64,000 nucleotides of DNA from contig NZ_BMIJ01000005.1 of NCBI RefSeq assembly GCF_014641945.1, positions 158,718-222,717 on the forward strand, in the 5' to 3' direction. Under the pieces are notes generated by a model. It searched no databases and was not told the origin of the DNA. It saw only the letters and a program-made list of their open reading frames with translations. Positions within the stretch are counted from its first letter, which is position 1, and each line of letters begins with the position of its first letter. Both the position numbers and the translations under genes were made by a program. The stretch comes from Marinobacterium zhoushanense. Its GTDB lineage: Bacteria > Pseudomonadota > Gammaproteobacteria > Pseudomonadales > Balneatricaceae. Shown in pieces: positions 26,794-36,701 of this stretch.

Positions 26794-28452
26794 TCAGCTC
26801 ATGCGCTTGTACTTGATGCGCTCCGGCTGGTGGTCCTTGCCGTAGCGGCGCTTGTAGTCCTCGGCGTACTCGGTGTAGTTGCCCTGGAAGAACTCCACCT
26901 TCGATTCACCCTCGTAGGCGATCATGTGGGTGCAGATACGGTCGAGGAACCAGCGGTCGTGCGAGATCACCACGGCACACCCGGGGAATGCCAGCAGCGC
27001 TTCCTCGAGCGCACGCAGGGTCTCGATATCCAGGTCGTTGGTCGGCTCGTCGAGCAGCAGCACGTTGCCGCCCTCTTTCAGCAACTTGGCCATGTGCAGG
27101 CGGTTGCGCTCACCCCCGGACAGGTCCTTGACGAACTTCTGCTGGTCGGAACCCTTGAAGTTGAAGCGACCGCAGTAGGCGCGCGCCGGGGTCTGATAGG
27201 TGCCGACGGTGATGATATCCTGGCCGTCGGAGATCTCCTGGAACACGGTGTTGTTGCCGTTCAGCTCGCGGGACTGGTTGACGTAGGCCAACTGCACGGT
27301 GGAACCCAGCTCGACCTCGCCGGAGTCCGGCTTCTCCTCGCCGGTGATCATCTTGAACAGGGTCGACTTACCGGCACCGTTGGGGCCGATGATGCCGACG
27401 ATGGCACCGGGCGGAATCGAGATGTTCAGGTTCTCGAACAGCAGCTTGTCGCCGAACGACTTGGTCACGTCCTTCAGCTCGATCACCTTGTCACCCAGGC
27501 GTGGGCCGGGCGGAATGTAGATCTCCTGGGTCTCGTTGCGCTGCTGGAACTCGCGGGAGTTCATCTCTTCGAACGCCTTCAGTCGCGCCTTGGATTTGGT
27601 CTGACGGCCCTTGGCACCCTGGCGAACCCACTCCAGCTCCGATTTCATCGCCTTGATATGAGCAGCTTCGGACTTGGCTTCCTGCTCCAGACGCTGCTCC
27701 TTCTGCTCCAGCCAGCTGGAGTAGTTACCCTCCCAGGGGATACCGCGCCCGCGGTCCAGCTCCAGAATCCAGCCGGCAGCGTTGTCGAGGAAGTAACGGT
27801 CGTGGGTGATCGCCACCACGGTTCCGGGGTACTCCTGCAGGAAGCGCTCGATCCAGGCGATCGACTCGGCGTCCAGGTGGTTGGTCGGTTCGTCCAGCAG
27901 TAGCATATCCGGGTGATCGAGCAGTAGGCGGCACAGTGCCACGCGGCGGCGCTCACCACCGGACAGGTGCTCGACTTTGGCGTCCCAGGGCGGCAGACGC
28001 ATGGCATCGGCGGCGCGCTCCAGCGCCTGGTCCAGGTTGTGACCGTCTTTCGCGGTGATCAGGTTCTCCAGTTCCGCCTGTTTCTTCGCCAGTTCGTCGA
28101 AGTCGGCATCCGGGTCGGCGTAGGCGGCATAGACCTGGTCCAGCTCGGCCAACGCGTTCTTCACGTCGGCCACCGCCTCTTCGATGATCTCGCGTACGGT
28201 CTTGGAGTTGTCGAGCTCCGGCTCCTGCGGCAGGTAGCCGACCTTCATGTTCGGCATCGGCCGTGCTTCGCCGATGTAGTCCTTGTCGACGCCGGCCATG
28301 ATCCGCAGCAGGGTAGATTTACCCGCACCGTTCAGACCCAGCACACCGATCTTGGCGCCGGGAAAGAAGGACAGGGAGATATCTTTGAGAATTTCGCGCT
28401 TCGGCGGTACCACCTTGCCGACGCGGTTCATCGTGTATACGTACTGGGCCAT
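26794..28452 (-). CDS. ettA: Energy-dependent translational throttle protein EttA (ABC-F)
   Basis: The 552-residue protein has two ABC ATPase domains in tandem (Walker A GLNGAGKST and GPNGAGKST; signatures LSGGERRRVALC and LSGGERNRLHMA), no membrane segments, and the linker and arm insertions of ribosome-binding ABC-F proteins. EttA binds the ribosomal E site and gates the first elongation step according to the ATP/ADP ratio. The start at 28452 (MAQYVYTMNRVGK) matches the family; the frame stays open further upstream, but that part is antisense to hsp20 and is not translated as EttA. Confidence 0.95.
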   Translation of the reverse strand: MAQYVYTMNRVGKVVPPKREILKDISLSFFPGAKIGVLGLNGAGKSTLLRIMAGVDKDYIGEARPMPNMKVGYLPQEPELDNSKTVREIIEEAVADVKNALAELDQVYAAYADPDADFDELAKKQAELENLITAKDGHNLDQALERAADAMRLPPWDAKVEHLSGGERRRVALCRLLLDHPDMLLLDEPTNHLDAESIAWIERFLQEYPGTVVAITHDRYFLDNAAGWILELDRGRGIPWEGNYSSWLEQKEQRLEQEAKSEAAHIKAMKSELEWVRQGAKGRQTKSKARLKAFEEMNSREFQQRNETQEIYIPPGPRLGDKVIELKDVTKSFGDKLLFENLNISIPPGAIVGIIGPNGAGKSTLFKMITGEEKPDSGEVELGSTVQLAYVNQSRELNGNNTVFQEISDGQDIITVGTYQTPARAYCGRFNFKGSDQQKFVKDLSGGERNRLHMAKLLKEGGNVLLLDEPTNDLDIETLRALEEALLAFPGCAVVISHDRWFLDRICTHMIAYEGESKVEFFQGNYTEYAEDYKRRYGKDHQPERIKYKRMS

Positions 28453-28659
28453 CCAGACGAACCTCTGGTTTTGATATCGGTGAAATAAAACGGATAGGTG
28501 AATTCTACCCGTACGGAAAAGTGAAAGCCATTTGCGCCCGGTCAATCCCTGAGCTGGCGAAGGCACGGACCGCTTTCTATATTCAGGTTGGATAGTGCAG
28601 GGGGGCGCGATGCTCCAGCTGCATAACCTGATAACAACAGCTAAATAGGGGGTGATCTT

Positions 28660-29082
28660 ATGGCCAAGAATCTGACCCGTTTCGGCAGTCTGTTCGACGA
28701 TACGTTTTTCGACGATCTGTTTCGGCCGCTGGCTGTGCGCGGCAGTGGCGAGAAGGTGCCGGCTATCGATGTCCACGAAACCGATACCGAGTACAAGGTA
28801 TCCGTCGACCTGCCGGGCGTGAAGAAAGAGGATATCCAGGTCAGCCTGGAAAACGGCATCCTCAGCGTTAAGGCGGAAACCCGCCGCGAAGAGAAAGAGG
28901 AGAAAGAGGGCAAGCTGATCCGTCAGGAGAGGCATATCGGCCAGTTCCTGCGTCAACTCAGTGTCGGTGCCGATGTGGATCCGGCTGCAGTGAAGGCCAG
29001 CTTCAATGATGGCGTTTTGGCGTTGACCCTGCCCAAGCGCGCTAAAGAGGCGCCCGAAGGCGTCAATATCTCCGTCGAATAG
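28660..29082 (+). CDS. Small heat-shock protein, Hsp20/alpha-crystallin family
   Basis: The 140-residue protein contains a full alpha-crystallin domain (about residues 35-130) with VDLPGVKKEDIQVSLENGILSV and the closing NDGVLALTLPK. The IxI-like tail is present as VNISVE. It acts as an ATP-independent holdase in the cytoplasm. AGGGGGTGAT precedes ATG 28660. The upstream gap (28453-28659) separates it from the divergent ettA; I could not pick out a convincing heat-shock promoter there. A strong hairpin follows the stop. Confidence 0.92.
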   Translation: MAKNLTRFGSLFDDTFFDDLFRPLAVRGSGEKVPAIDVHETDTEYKVSVDLPGVKKEDIQVSLENGILSVKAETRREEKEEKEGKLIRQERHIGQFLRQLSVGADVDPAAVKASFNDGVLALTLPKRAKEAPEGVNISVE

Positions 29083-29095
29083 GGTTACAGAAACC

Positions 29096-29120
29096 ATGCG
29101 GCGAGGCTCCCTCGCCGCAT
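29096..29120 (+). terminator. Hairpin at the hsp20 3' end
   Basis: ATGCGGCGAGG and CCTCGCCGCAT form a perfect 11-bp stem with a CTC loop 13 bases after the stop. The following T content is low, so termination may be partial. Confidence 0.6.
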
Positions 29121-29178
29121 GAATTTCCCTCCTACCCGACTGACAGCTTTTCACGTGCCACGCGGTTAGTTTTTCGAC

Positions 29179-29184
29179 TATAAT
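29179..29184 (+). promoter_or_regulatory. -10 element upstream of glyA
   Basis: A consensus TATAAT lies 86 bases before the glyA start. I see no good -35 at 16-18 bases, so the promoter may depend on an activator or an extended element. Confidence 0.4.
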
Positions 29185-29270
29185 GCTCGCCTTTTCACGG
29201 CCGTTCAGGTCAGTAGGCCGCATCAGGTCTGCTGCCGGTGCCGACGACGTTGCTCAATCAGGGGACAGTA

Positions 29271-30527
29271 ATGTTTAGCAAAGATATGTCTATCGCCAGC
29301 TTCGACTCGGATCTCTGGTCTGCCATGCAGTCCGAAGTGACCCGCCAGGAGGAGCACATCGAGCTGATCGCTTCCGAGAACTACACCAGCCCGCGTGTTA
29401 TGGAAGCCCAGGGCTCCGCGCTGACCAACAAGTATGCGGAAGGCTATCCCGGCAAGCGTTACTACGGCGGCTGTGAATATGTCGATATCGTCGAAGAGCT
29501 GGCCATCGAACGTGCTAAAGAACTGTTCGGCGCCACTTTTGCCAACGTCCAGCCGCACTCCGGCTCCCAGGCCAACGCCGCTGTCTACATGGCCCTGTGC
29601 CAGCCGGGCGACACCGTTCTGGGCATGAGCCTGGCCCACGGTGGCCACCTGACCCACGGCGCTGCGGTATCTTTCTCCGGCCGTATCTACAATGCCGTTC
29701 AGTACGGCCTGAACCCGGAAACCGGCGAGATCGATTACGCCGAGGTCGAGCGTCTGGCGCTTGAGCACAAGCCGAAGATGATCGTGGCCGGTTTCTCCGC
29801 CTACTCCCGCATCATCGACTGGGCCAAGTTCCGCGAGATCGCCGACAAGGTGGGTGCTTACCTGTTCGTCGATATGGCGCACGTTGCCGGTCTCGTCGCG
29901 GCCGGACAGTACCCGTCACCGATGCAGTATGCCGATGTCGTTACCACCACTACGCACAAGACCCTGGGCGGTCCGCGCGGTGGTCTGATCCTGTCTGCAC
30001 GCGCTGATGAAGAGCTGCAGAAGAAGCTGAACTTCGCCGTGTTCCCGGAATCCCAGGGCGGCCCGCTGATGCACATCATCGCGGCCAAGGCTGTGTGCTT
30101 TAAAGAGGCACTGGAGCCGGAGTGGAAGGAGTACCAGGCTCAGGTGGTGAAAAACGCCAAGGCGATGGTCAAGGTGTTCCAGGATCGCGGTTTTGACATC
30201 GTGTCCGGTGGTACCGACGATCACCTGTTCCTGGTCGATCTGGTCAGCAAGGACGTTACCGGTAAGGATGCGGACGCCGCACTGGGCCGCGCTTACATCA
30301 CCGTGAACAAGAACGCGGTGCCGAACGATCCGCGCTCTCCGTTCGTGACCTCCGGTCTGCGTATCGGAACCCCGGCGGTTACCCGTCGCGGCTTCAAGGA
30401 AGCGGAAGTGACCGAACTGACCGGCTGGATCTGCGATGTCCTCGATGATATCAACAACGAGGACTGCATCGCGGCGGTCAAGGCCAAGGTGCTGGATATC
30501 TGCGCACGCTTCCCGGTGTACAAGTAA
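29271..30527 (+). CDS. glyA: Serine hydroxymethyltransferase
   Basis: The 418-residue PLP enzyme converts serine and tetrahydrofolate to glycine and methylene-tetrahydrofolate. The Schiff-base lysine lies in [14 protein letters not shown], and the N-terminal [21 protein letters not shown] and the [12 protein letters not shown] segments are typical. The start at 29271 ([12 protein letters not shown]) is chosen over an upstream in-frame codon at 29238 because a purine-rich GGGGACAG site precedes it and the homologous N-terminus begins there. A perfect intrinsic terminator and a REP-like unit follow. Confidence 0.96.
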   Translation: MFSKDMSIASFDSDLWSAMQSEVTRQEEHIELIASENYTSPRVMEAQGSALTNKYAEGYPGKRYYGGCEYVDIVEELAIERAKELFGATFANVQPHSGSQANAAVYMALCQPGDTVLGMSLAHGGHLTHGAAVSFSGRIYNAVQYGLNPETGEIDYAEVERLALEHKPKMIVAGFSAYSRIIDWAKFREIADKVGAYLFVDMAHVAGLVAAGQYPSPMQYADVVTTTTHKTLGGPRGGLILSARADEELQKKLNFAVFPESQGGPLMHIIAAKAVCFKEALEPEWKEYQAQVVKNAKAMVKVFQDRGFDIVSGGTDDHLFLVDLVSKDVTGKDADAALGRAYITVNKNAVPNDPRSPFVTSGLRIGTPAVTRRGFKEAEVTELTGWICDVLDDINNEDCIAAVKAKVLDICARFPVYK

Positions 30528-30579
30528 CCGGAGCCTGCGAGGAGGCTGGAAACTTGTTCCCGGCCTCCCTAGAATAGCG

Positions 30580-30603
30580 AGGCGGCTTAACGGCCGCCTT
30601 TTT
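30580..30603 (+). terminator. Rho-independent terminator of glyA
   Basis: AGGCGGC and GCCGCCT pair around a 6-base loop and are followed by TTTTT ending at 30603. Confidence 0.9.
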
Positions 30604-30660
30604 GTATCAGGGATGTACTTATCCCGCGAGCGCATGGATGCGTAGGAGCGGGGTTATATT
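30604..30660. repeat. REP-like palindromic repeat after the glyA terminator
   Basis: The unit starts with GTATCAGGGATGTA directly after the terminator T-run. It then gives TATCCCGC, GCGCA, loop TGGA, TGCGT, AGGA and GCGGGGTTATA, the same nested hairpin as at 6479-6534. Differences such as TGCGC to TGCGT keep pairing as G:T. It lies between glyA and nrdR. Confidence 0.75.
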
Positions 30661-30726
30661 GTATAAACGCTCTTTCTTTTCGGCTCGCGCCAAGGCGTGA
30701 CCGACGCTCTTTATTCGAGGCTGAGG

Positions 30727-31209
30727 ATGCATTGTCCCTTCTGTGGCGCTGGTGATACCAAGGTTGTCGACTCGCGATTGGTCGCCGAGGGGCAGCAGGT
30801 GCGTCGGCGGCGTGAGTGCGTCAAATGCCACGAACGTTTTACCACCTTCGAGGAAGCCGAGCTGGTGATGCCGCGGGTGATCAAGACCGACGGTACCCGG
30901 CAGCCGTTCGACGAGGCTAAGCTGCGCGCCGGTATCCTGCGCGCGCTGGAAAAGCGTCCGGTCAGTGTTGAAGCGGTAGAAGCCTGCCTGACCCGTATCA
31001 AACTGAAACTGCGCGCCACCGGCGAGCGAGAACTGCCCTCGCGTGAAATGGGCGAGGTGGTGATGGCGGAGTTGCGCAAGCTCGACCAGGTCGCCTATGT
31101 GCGTTTCGCCTCTGTTTACCGCAGCTTCCAGGATATCAATGAGTTCAGGGAGGAGATCGAGCGCCTCTCCGCCAACTCCGAACAGCCTGCCGACAAGGGG
31201 CAGAGCTGA
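30727..31209 (+). CDS. nrdR: Transcriptional repressor NrdR
   Basis: The 160-residue zinc-ribbon/ATP-cone repressor senses dATP/ATP and represses ribonucleotide reductase operons. The zinc cysteines are in MHCPFCG and [14 protein letters not shown], and the ATP cone follows ([16 protein letters not shown]). The start at 30727 is set by the invariant MHCPFCG. It leads the riboflavin operon, with ribD 3 bases behind, the usual order in gammaproteobacteria. Confidence 0.96.
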   Translation: MHCPFCGAGDTKVVDSRLVAEGQQVRRRRECVKCHERFTTFEEAELVMPRVIKTDGTRQPFDEAKLRAGILRALEKRPVSVEAVEACLTRIKLKLRATGERELPSREMGEVVMAELRKLDQVAYVRFASVYRSFQDINEFREEIERLSANSEQPADKGQS

Positions 31210-31212
31210 ATC

Positions 31213-32355
31213 ATGTCCGCTTTCTCCAGTCTCGATCATCAGTTTATGGGCCGTGCTATCGTGTTGGCACGGCGCGGCCTCTATACCACCGATCCCAACC
31301 CCCGCGTCGGCTGCGTGCTGGTACGTGACGGCGAGATCGTCGGCGAGGGCTACCATATCCGGGCAGGAGAGGGGCATGCCGAGGTCAATGCGCTGCGCGT
31401 GGCCGGCGACAACGCCCGCGGTGCGACCGCCTATGTCACGCTCGAGCCCTGCAGCCACTTCGGCCGCACGCCGCCCTGTGCCGATACTCTGATCGAGGCC
31501 GGTATTAGGCGCATGGTCTGCGCCATGGTTGACCCCAATCCGGCGGTTGCCGGAAAGGGGTTGGACAAGCTGCGCGCGGCCGGTATCGAGGTCGCCAGCG
31601 GGCTGATGGAGCGCGAGGCGCGGGCACTGAATCCAGGTTTCATCAAACGGATGGAGCGGGGGTTGCCGCTGGTGCGGATCAAGCTGGCCAGCAGCGTCGA
31701 CGGTCGTACGGCGATGGCCAGCGGCGAGTCCCAGTGGATCACCGGTCCCCAGGCTCGCAGCGATGTGCAACGTCTGCGCGCGCGCAGCTCGGCCATCGTC
31801 ACCGGTATCGATTCGCTGCTGATCGATGACTCGTCGTTGACCGTGCGCGCAGATGAGCTGGGGTTGGAGCAGGCCGAACAGATCGCCGCTCGCCAGCCAT
31901 TGCGTGTCGTGCTCGATACCGATCTGCGCATGCCTGTTGATGCCAAAATACTCTGCCAGCCGGGGCGTACACTCGTTGTTACCCGGAGTCGGGATGAGGA
32001 AAAGGCAGGGGCCCTGCAGGGTGCTGGCGCCGAGGTGATGGTGCAGGCAGGCGAGGGCAGGATCGACCTTCATACCCTGCTTGCGCATCTGGCCAAGCAG
32101 GAACAGTGCAACGAGTTGCTGGTCGAGTGCGGTGCCACCCTGGCCGGGGCATTCGTCAGTACCGGTCTGGTGGACGAGCTGATCCAGTATATGGCGCCTA
32201 AACTTTTGGGTAGCAGCGCGCGGCCGCTGCTGGAGCTGCCTCTGGAGCGTATGGCGCAACAGGTGCCACTGGCGCTGGCCGATATTCGTCATCTCGGCGC
32301 CGACTTGCGCCTGGATTGGCATGTGCTTGAAACCGACGGGAATCAGGAGCACTGA
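31213..32355 (+). CDS. ribD: Bifunctional riboflavin deaminase/reductase
   Basis: The 380-residue enzyme performs the second and third steps of riboflavin synthesis. The N-terminal deaminase has the zinc motifs HAEVNAL and PCSHFGRTPPCADTL, and the C-terminal reductase starts near residue 150 (LVRIKLASSVDGRTA). Its TGA overlaps the ATG of ribE by one base, so translation is coupled. Confidence 0.95.
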   Translation: MSAFSSLDHQFMGRAIVLARRGLYTTDPNPRVGCVLVRDGEIVGEGYHIRAGEGHAEVNALRVAGDNARGATAYVTLEPCSHFGRTPPCADTLIEAGIRRMVCAMVDPNPAVAGKGLDKLRAAGIEVASGLMEREARALNPGFIKRMERGLPLVRIKLASSVDGRTAMASGESQWITGPQARSDVQRLRARSSAIVTGIDSLLIDDSSLTVRADELGLEQAEQIAARQPLRVVLDTDLRMPVDAKILCQPGRTLVVTRSRDEEKAGALQGAGAEVMVQAGEGRIDLHTLLAHLAKQEQCNELLVECGATLAGAFVSTGLVDELIQYMAPKLLGSSARPLLELPLERMAQQVPLALADIRHLGADLRLDWHVLETDGNQEH

Positions 32356-33026
32356 TGTTTACGGGCATAATCGAAGCCATAGGCGAGATCGCCGATATCC
32401 GCATGGTGGATGGCGACATGCGGCTGCAGGTACGCACCGGTGATCTGGACCTGTCCGATGTAAAACTGGGCGACAGTATCGCCACCAACGGCGTCTGTCT
32501 GACCGCCGTGGCGCTGCCGGGTGACGGCTTTGTCGCCGACGTCTCCTGCGAGACGCTGACCCATACCCGCTTTCCGTCGCTGAAGGTGGGTGAGCGGGTC
32601 AATCTGGAGAAGGCGATGATGCCGACCAGCCGTTTCGGCGGTCATATCGTCACCGGCCACGTGGATGGTCTGGGCAAGGTGATCGATCGGCGCGACGATG
32701 CTCGCTCGGTCCGCCTGTGGATCCAGGCACCCAAGTCACTGCTGCGCTACATCGCGGCCAAGGGCTCGATCACCGTGGATGGCGTCAGCCTGACCGTGAA
32801 CAGCCTGGAGGGTGACCGCTTCGGGCTCAATATCGTGCCGCATACGGCACAGGAAACCATTATCGATACGTACCGCGCCGGGCGGGAGGTCCATCTGGAG
32901 GTGGATATCATCGCCCGTTACCTGGAGCGTCTGATGGCGCCGGCGAGCGATGCCGACAACGCCACTGACGCCGGGAGCGGACTGACACTGGAAACACTGG
33001 CAGCGGCCGGTTTCATGCGCCGTTGA
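32355..33026 (+). CDS. ribE: Riboflavin synthase, alpha subunit
   Basis: The 223-residue enzyme dismutates two lumazine molecules to riboflavin. It shows the two tandem barrels expected: MFTGIIEAIGEI and the second copy near residue 98 (GGHIVTGHVDGLGKV). Length and start are standard. It overlaps the ribD stop by one base. Confidence 0.95.
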   Translation: MFTGIIEAIGEIADIRMVDGDMRLQVRTGDLDLSDVKLGDSIATNGVCLTAVALPGDGFVADVSCETLTHTRFPSLKVGERVNLEKAMMPTSRFGGHIVTGHVDGLGKVIDRRDDARSVRLWIQAPKSLLRYIAAKGSITVDGVSLTVNSLEGDRFGLNIVPHTAQETIIDTYRAGREVHLEVDIIARYLERLMAPASDADNATDAGSGLTLETLAAAGFMRR

Positions 33027-33044
33027 GCCGTGGGAGATGAACAG

Positions 33045-34163
33045 ATGCAGATGAACACAACCGAAGAGATCATCGAGGATATCCGTCAGGGCAAGATGGT
33101 GATCCTGATGGATGACGAAGATCGTGAGAACGAGGGCGATCTGATCATCGCCGCCGAGATGGTGCGCCCTGAAGATATCAACTTCATGGCTACCCACGCC
33201 CGTGGTCTGATCTGCCTGACCCTGACCCGTAAGCGCTGCGAGCAGCTCAAGCTGCCGCTGATGGTGCAGAGTAACGGCGCCGCGTTCTCGACCAACTTCA
33301 CCCTGTCGATCGAGGCGGCGACCGGCGTCACTACCGGTATCTCGGCGGCGGACCGCGCCCATACCGTACGCACCGCAGTACGCGCCGATGCCAAACCCGA
33401 AGATATCGTCCAGCCGGGTCATATCTTTCCGCTGATGGCACAGCCGGGCGGCGTACTGAGCCGCGCCGGTCACACCGAGGCGGGCTGCGATCTGGCCCGC
33501 CTGGCCGGTCTGAGCCCTGCAGCGGTGATCGTCGAGGTGATGAACGAAGATGGCACTATGGCGCGCCGTGCAGATCTGGAGAAGTTTGCCGCCAAGCACG
33601 GCCTGAAGATCGGTACCATCGCCGACCTGATCCACTACCGCGCCCTGAACGAGCACACCGTCGAGCGTGAGGATGAGGGGGTGTTGCAGACGGAGTATGG
33701 TGACTTCAACTACGCCGTCTACCGCGACGATATCCAGAACTGCACCCATTTGGCGCTGTACAAGGGCGAAATCAAGCGTGACGAGCCGACCCTGGTGCGT
33801 GTGCATATCCGCAGTGAAGTGCTGCGTGACGTGGTCGGTGTGGTGCCTGGCGAAGAGAAGAAGTGGACCATGCGCCGTGCGCTGGAGCGTGTGGCCGAGG
33901 AGGGCAAGGGCGTGGTGCTGCTGATCGATTCCGGCGTGCGGATCGACCTGGGCGATGCAATACGCAGCCTCACCAGCAATAGCTCTACCCGCTCCAAAGT
34001 GCGGGTCAGCGCTTCCGGTGCCTACCTGCAGGTGGGTACCGGGTCTCAGATTCTGCGGGAGCTGGGTGTGGGCAAGATGCGCCTGCTCAGCTCACCGATG
34101 AAGTTCAACGCGATCTCGGGCTTTGATCTCGAGGTCGAGGAATATATTGCCTGCGAACAGTAG
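33045..34163 (+). CDS. ribBA: 3,4-dihydroxy-2-butanone-4-phosphate synthase with GTP cyclohydrolase II-like domain
   Basis: The N-terminal half is an intact RibB ([13 protein letters not shown] for substrate and metal, [16 protein letters not shown]). The C-terminal half resembles GTP cyclohydrolase II but has lost the three zinc cysteines and the RQEGRGIG loop found in the true enzyme, so it is probably inactive, as in many Pseudomonas relatives. A complete ribA lies at 36702. ATG 33045 is chosen because GGGAG lies 8 bases upstream; a GTG at 33030 is also in frame. No FMN riboswitch fits in the 18 bases before it. Confidence 0.9.
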   Translation: MQMNTTEEIIEDIRQGKMVILMDDEDRENEGDLIIAAEMVRPEDINFMATHARGLICLTLTRKRCEQLKLPLMVQSNGAAFSTNFTLSIEAATGVTTGISAADRAHTVRTAVRADAKPEDIVQPGHIFPLMAQPGGVLSRAGHTEAGCDLARLAGLSPAAVIVEVMNEDGTMARRADLEKFAAKHGLKIGTIADLIHYRALNEHTVEREDEGVLQTEYGDFNYAVYRDDIQNCTHLALYKGEIKRDEPTLVRVHIRSEVLRDVVGVVPGEEKKWTMRRALERVAEEGKGVVLLIDSGVRIDLGDAIRSLTSNSSTRSKVRVSASGAYLQVGTGSQILRELGVGKMRLLSSPMKFNAISGFDLEVEEYIACEQ

Positions 34164-34177
34164 AACAGGACTTACTC

Positions 34178-34651
34178 ATGTCAGTAAAAGTGTATGAAGG
34201 CGACTTCGTCAGCGCCGATGGCAAGTACGCGATCATCGTCGGTCGCTTCAACTCCTTCGTGGTGGAAAGCCTGCTCGAAGGCGCACTGGACGCGCTCAAG
34301 CGTCACGGTGTGAAGGATGAAAACGTCCGCGTGGTACGCTGCCCCGGCGCTTTCGAAATCCCGCTGGTGGCCCAGCGCGTTGCGGCACAGAAGCAGGACG
34401 ATGCGATTATCGCCCTGGGTGCAGTGATCCGTGGTGGTACCCCGCATTTCGAATATGTCTCCGCCGAGAGCTCCAAGGGCGTTGCCCAGGTCTCCATGGA
34501 GTACGGTATACCCGTAGCCAACGGTATCCTCACCGTCAACAGCATCGAGCAGGCGATCGAGCGTTCCGGTACCAAGGCAGGCAACAAAGGAGCTGAAGCC
34601 GCCCTCTCGGCGATCGAGATGGTCAGCCTTCTGCGTCAGCTCGAGGTCTGA
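34178..34651 (+). CDS. ribH: 6,7-dimethyl-8-ribityllumazine synthase
   Basis: The 157-residue subunit joins the ribityl-uracil and butanone phosphate precursors and forms an icosahedral or decameric shell. The family segments [28 protein letters not shown] with its catalytic histidine, and PVANGILTV are intact. It lies 14 bases after ribBA and 2 bases before nusB. Confidence 0.96.
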   Translation: MSVKVYEGDFVSADGKYAIIVGRFNSFVVESLLEGALDALKRHGVKDENVRVVRCPGAFEIPLVAQRVAAQKQDDAIIALGAVIRGGTPHFEYVSAESSKGVAQVSMEYGIPVANGILTVNSIEQAIERSGTKAGNKGAEAALSAIEMVSLLRQLEV

Positions 34652-34653
34652 AC

Positions 34654-35124
34654 ATGAGCGACACTCCGAGCCCGAAAAAGAACCGCAAGCCCTCGCTGAC
34701 CGAACAGCGTCGCAGTGCCCGCCAGATGGCCTTGCAGGCGCTGTATCAGTGGCAGATGGCCGGTCAGCCGGTGAATGAGATCGAAGCCCAGTTTCGTGTC
34801 AACAACGACATGAGCGGTGTCGACGTCAAACTGTTCAGCCAGCTGCTGCGCGGTGTGGTCGAGGTACGCTCCGAGCTGGATCTGTGCTTCTCGCCCTTTC
34901 TGGACCGCACCATCGACGAGCTGGATCCGGTTGAGGTCAGTGTGCTGCGTATCGGCAGCTTCGAGCTGATGCACCGCATGGAGGTGCCGTACAGAGTGGC
35001 GATCAACGAGAGTGTTGAGCTGGCCAAGGTGTTCGGTGCCACCGATAGCCACCGTTACGTCAACGGGGTGCTGGACAAGGTTGCACAGAAAGTGCGCGCG
35101 GCCGAGGTGTCGGCGCGACGCTAG
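34654..35124 (+). CDS. nusB: Transcription antitermination factor NusB
   Basis: The 156-residue all-helical protein binds boxA RNA with NusE/S10 in rRNA antitermination. [16 protein letters not shown] at the start and [17 protein letters not shown] near the end are the family hallmarks. A short basic leader ([13 protein letters not shown]) precedes the domain. The ribH-nusB order is conserved across gammaproteobacteria. Confidence 0.95.
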   Translation: MSDTPSPKKNRKPSLTEQRRSARQMALQALYQWQMAGQPVNEIEAQFRVNNDMSGVDVKLFSQLLRGVVEVRSELDLCFSPFLDRTIDELDPVEVSVLRIGSFELMHRMEVPYRVAINESVELAKVFGATDSHRYVNGVLDKVAQKVRAAEVSARR

Positions 35125-35147
35125 GTCGTGGCCGGAGGCGGTATCCC

Positions 35148-36116
35148 GTGGGCGAGTTCGAGCTGATCCGGCGCTATTTTGCCAGTGTTGCGCAATCGCG
35201 GCCTGATGTGGCGCTTGGCATCGGTGACGATTGTGCGCTGCTGGTGCCACAGGTTGACGGTGCGCAGCTGGCGGTGTCGATCGATACCCTGGTGGAGGGT
35301 ACGCACTTTCTACCCGGTACCCGGGCCGATTACCTGGCGCAGCGGCTGCTCGGCGCGGCGGTCAGCGATCTGGCGGCGATGGCCGCCCGTCCCGCCTGGT
35401 TTACACTGGCGCTGACGCTGCCCGAGGCCTCACCCGAGTGGCTGGAGTCCTTCTCCAAAGCCTTGGCCGAGCGTGCGCAAGAGCTTGATATCGCGCTGGT
35501 TGGTGGCGACACCACCCGCGGGCCGTTGACGCTGAGCGTACAGGTGCATGGCTGGGTCGAACCCGATCGGGCGGTGAAACGCTCGGGGGCCCGGGAGGGT
35601 GACCTGATCCTGGTCAGCGGCACCCTCGGCGACAGTCGCGCTGGCTTGCAGACTCTGCTCGATGAGGAGCCGGAGCAGGCGTCGAACGCTTATCTGCGCC
35701 GACGATTCTATTGTCCTCAGCCGCGCATCGCGCTGGCCCGGGCGCTGGCGCCCTGGCTGCACAGTGGTATCGATATCTCTGACGGCCTGGTGGCCGATCT
35801 CGGCCATATCGCGCACAGCAGCGGTTTGGGTGCCTGCGTCGAGCTGGAGACACTGCCGCTGTCGGATCAACTGCTCGCCTACGCCGGTGTTGAACAGGCG
35901 CAGCGCTGGGCGCTCAGCGGCGGCGAGGATTTTGAACTGTGTTTGACCGCGGCACCCGAGCAGTTGCAGTACTGCCTGCGTGAAGCTGCAGCGCTGGGCA
36001 TCCGCCTGAGCTGCATCGGCCGTATGCATGAGGGCCAGGGGGTACAGCTGTTGTTGCATGGCGAACCCTGCACGGCAGGCCCGGCCGGGTACGATCATTT
36101 TGGAGATGCACGATGA
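35148..36116 (+). CDS. thiL: Thiamine-monophosphate kinase
   Basis: The 322-residue enzyme phosphorylates thiamine monophosphate to the diphosphate. GIGDDCALL, the SIDTLVEGTHF metal site, LVGGDTTRG and HSGIDISDGLVADLGH are diagnostic. GTG 35148 is the start: GGAGG lies 9 bases upstream and the translated MGEFELIRRYF matches relatives. Its stop overlaps the pgpA start (ATGA). Confidence 0.95.
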   Translation: MGEFELIRRYFASVAQSRPDVALGIGDDCALLVPQVDGAQLAVSIDTLVEGTHFLPGTRADYLAQRLLGAAVSDLAAMAARPAWFTLALTLPEASPEWLESFSKALAERAQELDIALVGGDTTRGPLTLSVQVHGWVEPDRAVKRSGAREGDLILVSGTLGDSRAGLQTLLDEEPEQASNAYLRRRFYCPQPRIALARALAPWLHSGIDISDGLVADLGHIAHSSGLGACVELETLPLSDQLLAYAGVEQAQRWALSGGEDFELCLTAAPEQLQYCLREAAALGIRLSCIGRMHEGQGVQLLLHGEPCTAGPAGYDHFGDAR

Positions 36117-36586
36117 ATCGGGTACCGTCGTCGGTCTGGCGCAATCCGGTGCACTTTTTGGCTTTCGGTTTCGGCAGTGGTGCCGCCCCCTGGGCACCGG
36201 GCACCTTTGGCACCCTGGCTGCGGTACCGCTCTGGTATCTGCTGGCCCAGCTGCCGCTGGCGACCTATCTGGCGCTGGTGCTGGCCGCCTTTGCCCTGGG
36301 TTGCTGGTTGTGTCAGCGCACCGCTGACGATATCGGCGTGCATGACCACGGCGGTATCGTCTGGGACGAGTTCGTTGGCTACTGGATCACGATGATCGCC
36401 GCTCCGGTAACGCCGTTATGGGCGCTGATCGGCTTCGTGCTGTTCCGCATCTTCGATATTGTGAAACCCTGGCCGATCCGTTGGGCCGATCGGCACGTAA
36501 AGGGAGGGTTGGGGATCATGTTGGATGACCTGATCGCCGGGGTGTTTGCCGCGCTCTGCCTGCAGGGGCTTAGGCTGTTGATATAG
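36113..36586 (+). CDS. pgpA: Phosphatidylglycerophosphatase A
   Basis: The 157-residue inner-membrane enzyme dephosphorylates phosphatidylglycerol phosphate. It has four hydrophobic segments, the FGSGAAPWAPGTFGTLAA motif and the acidic IVWDEFVGYW site. It overlaps thiL by 4 bases and ends the operon. Confidence 0.94.
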   Translation: MNRVPSSVWRNPVHFLAFGFGSGAAPWAPGTFGTLAAVPLWYLLAQLPLATYLALVLAAFALGCWLCQRTADDIGVHDHGGIVWDEFVGYWITMIAAPVTPLWALIGFVLFRIFDIVKPWPIRWADRHVKGGLGIMLDDLIAGVFAALCLQGLRLLI

Positions 36587-36628
36587 TTTAAGGGCGCAAC
36601 TTGTTACAGTTCCAACTAGGGTATGGAT

Positions 36629-36634
36629 TATAAT
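36629..36634 (+). promoter_or_regulatory. -10 element for ribA
   Basis: A consensus TATAAT lies 67 bases before the ribA start. TTACAG at 36604 is a poor -35 at 19 bases. It suggests ribA is transcribed apart from the upstream operon. Confidence 0.4.
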
Positions 36635-36635
36635 A

Positions 36636-36665
36636 CCGCCCCGCGCTGTGGCGCGGAGCGGGCGG
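36636..36665 (+). other. GC-rich hairpin in the ribA leader
   Basis: CCGCCC/GGGCGG and CGCGC/GCGCG stack around a TGTG loop with a GAGC bulge, just after the -10 element. No T-run follows. The conserved FMN riboswitch sequence is not recognisable. Confidence 0.45.
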
Positions 36666-36701
36666 ACCGAATGACTGGGCCGCCATAACGAGGTAGATAG
36701 T

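Noticed and set aside
28453..29223. Upstream extension of ettA to an 809-residue protein
   Set aside because: The added residues match nothing and are antisense to hsp20. The family start MAQYVYTMNR lies at 28452.
33000..33045. FMN riboswitch before ribBA
   Set aside because: Only 18 bases separate ribE and the chosen ribBA start, and none of the conserved RFN sequence is present; the ribA leader also lacks it.
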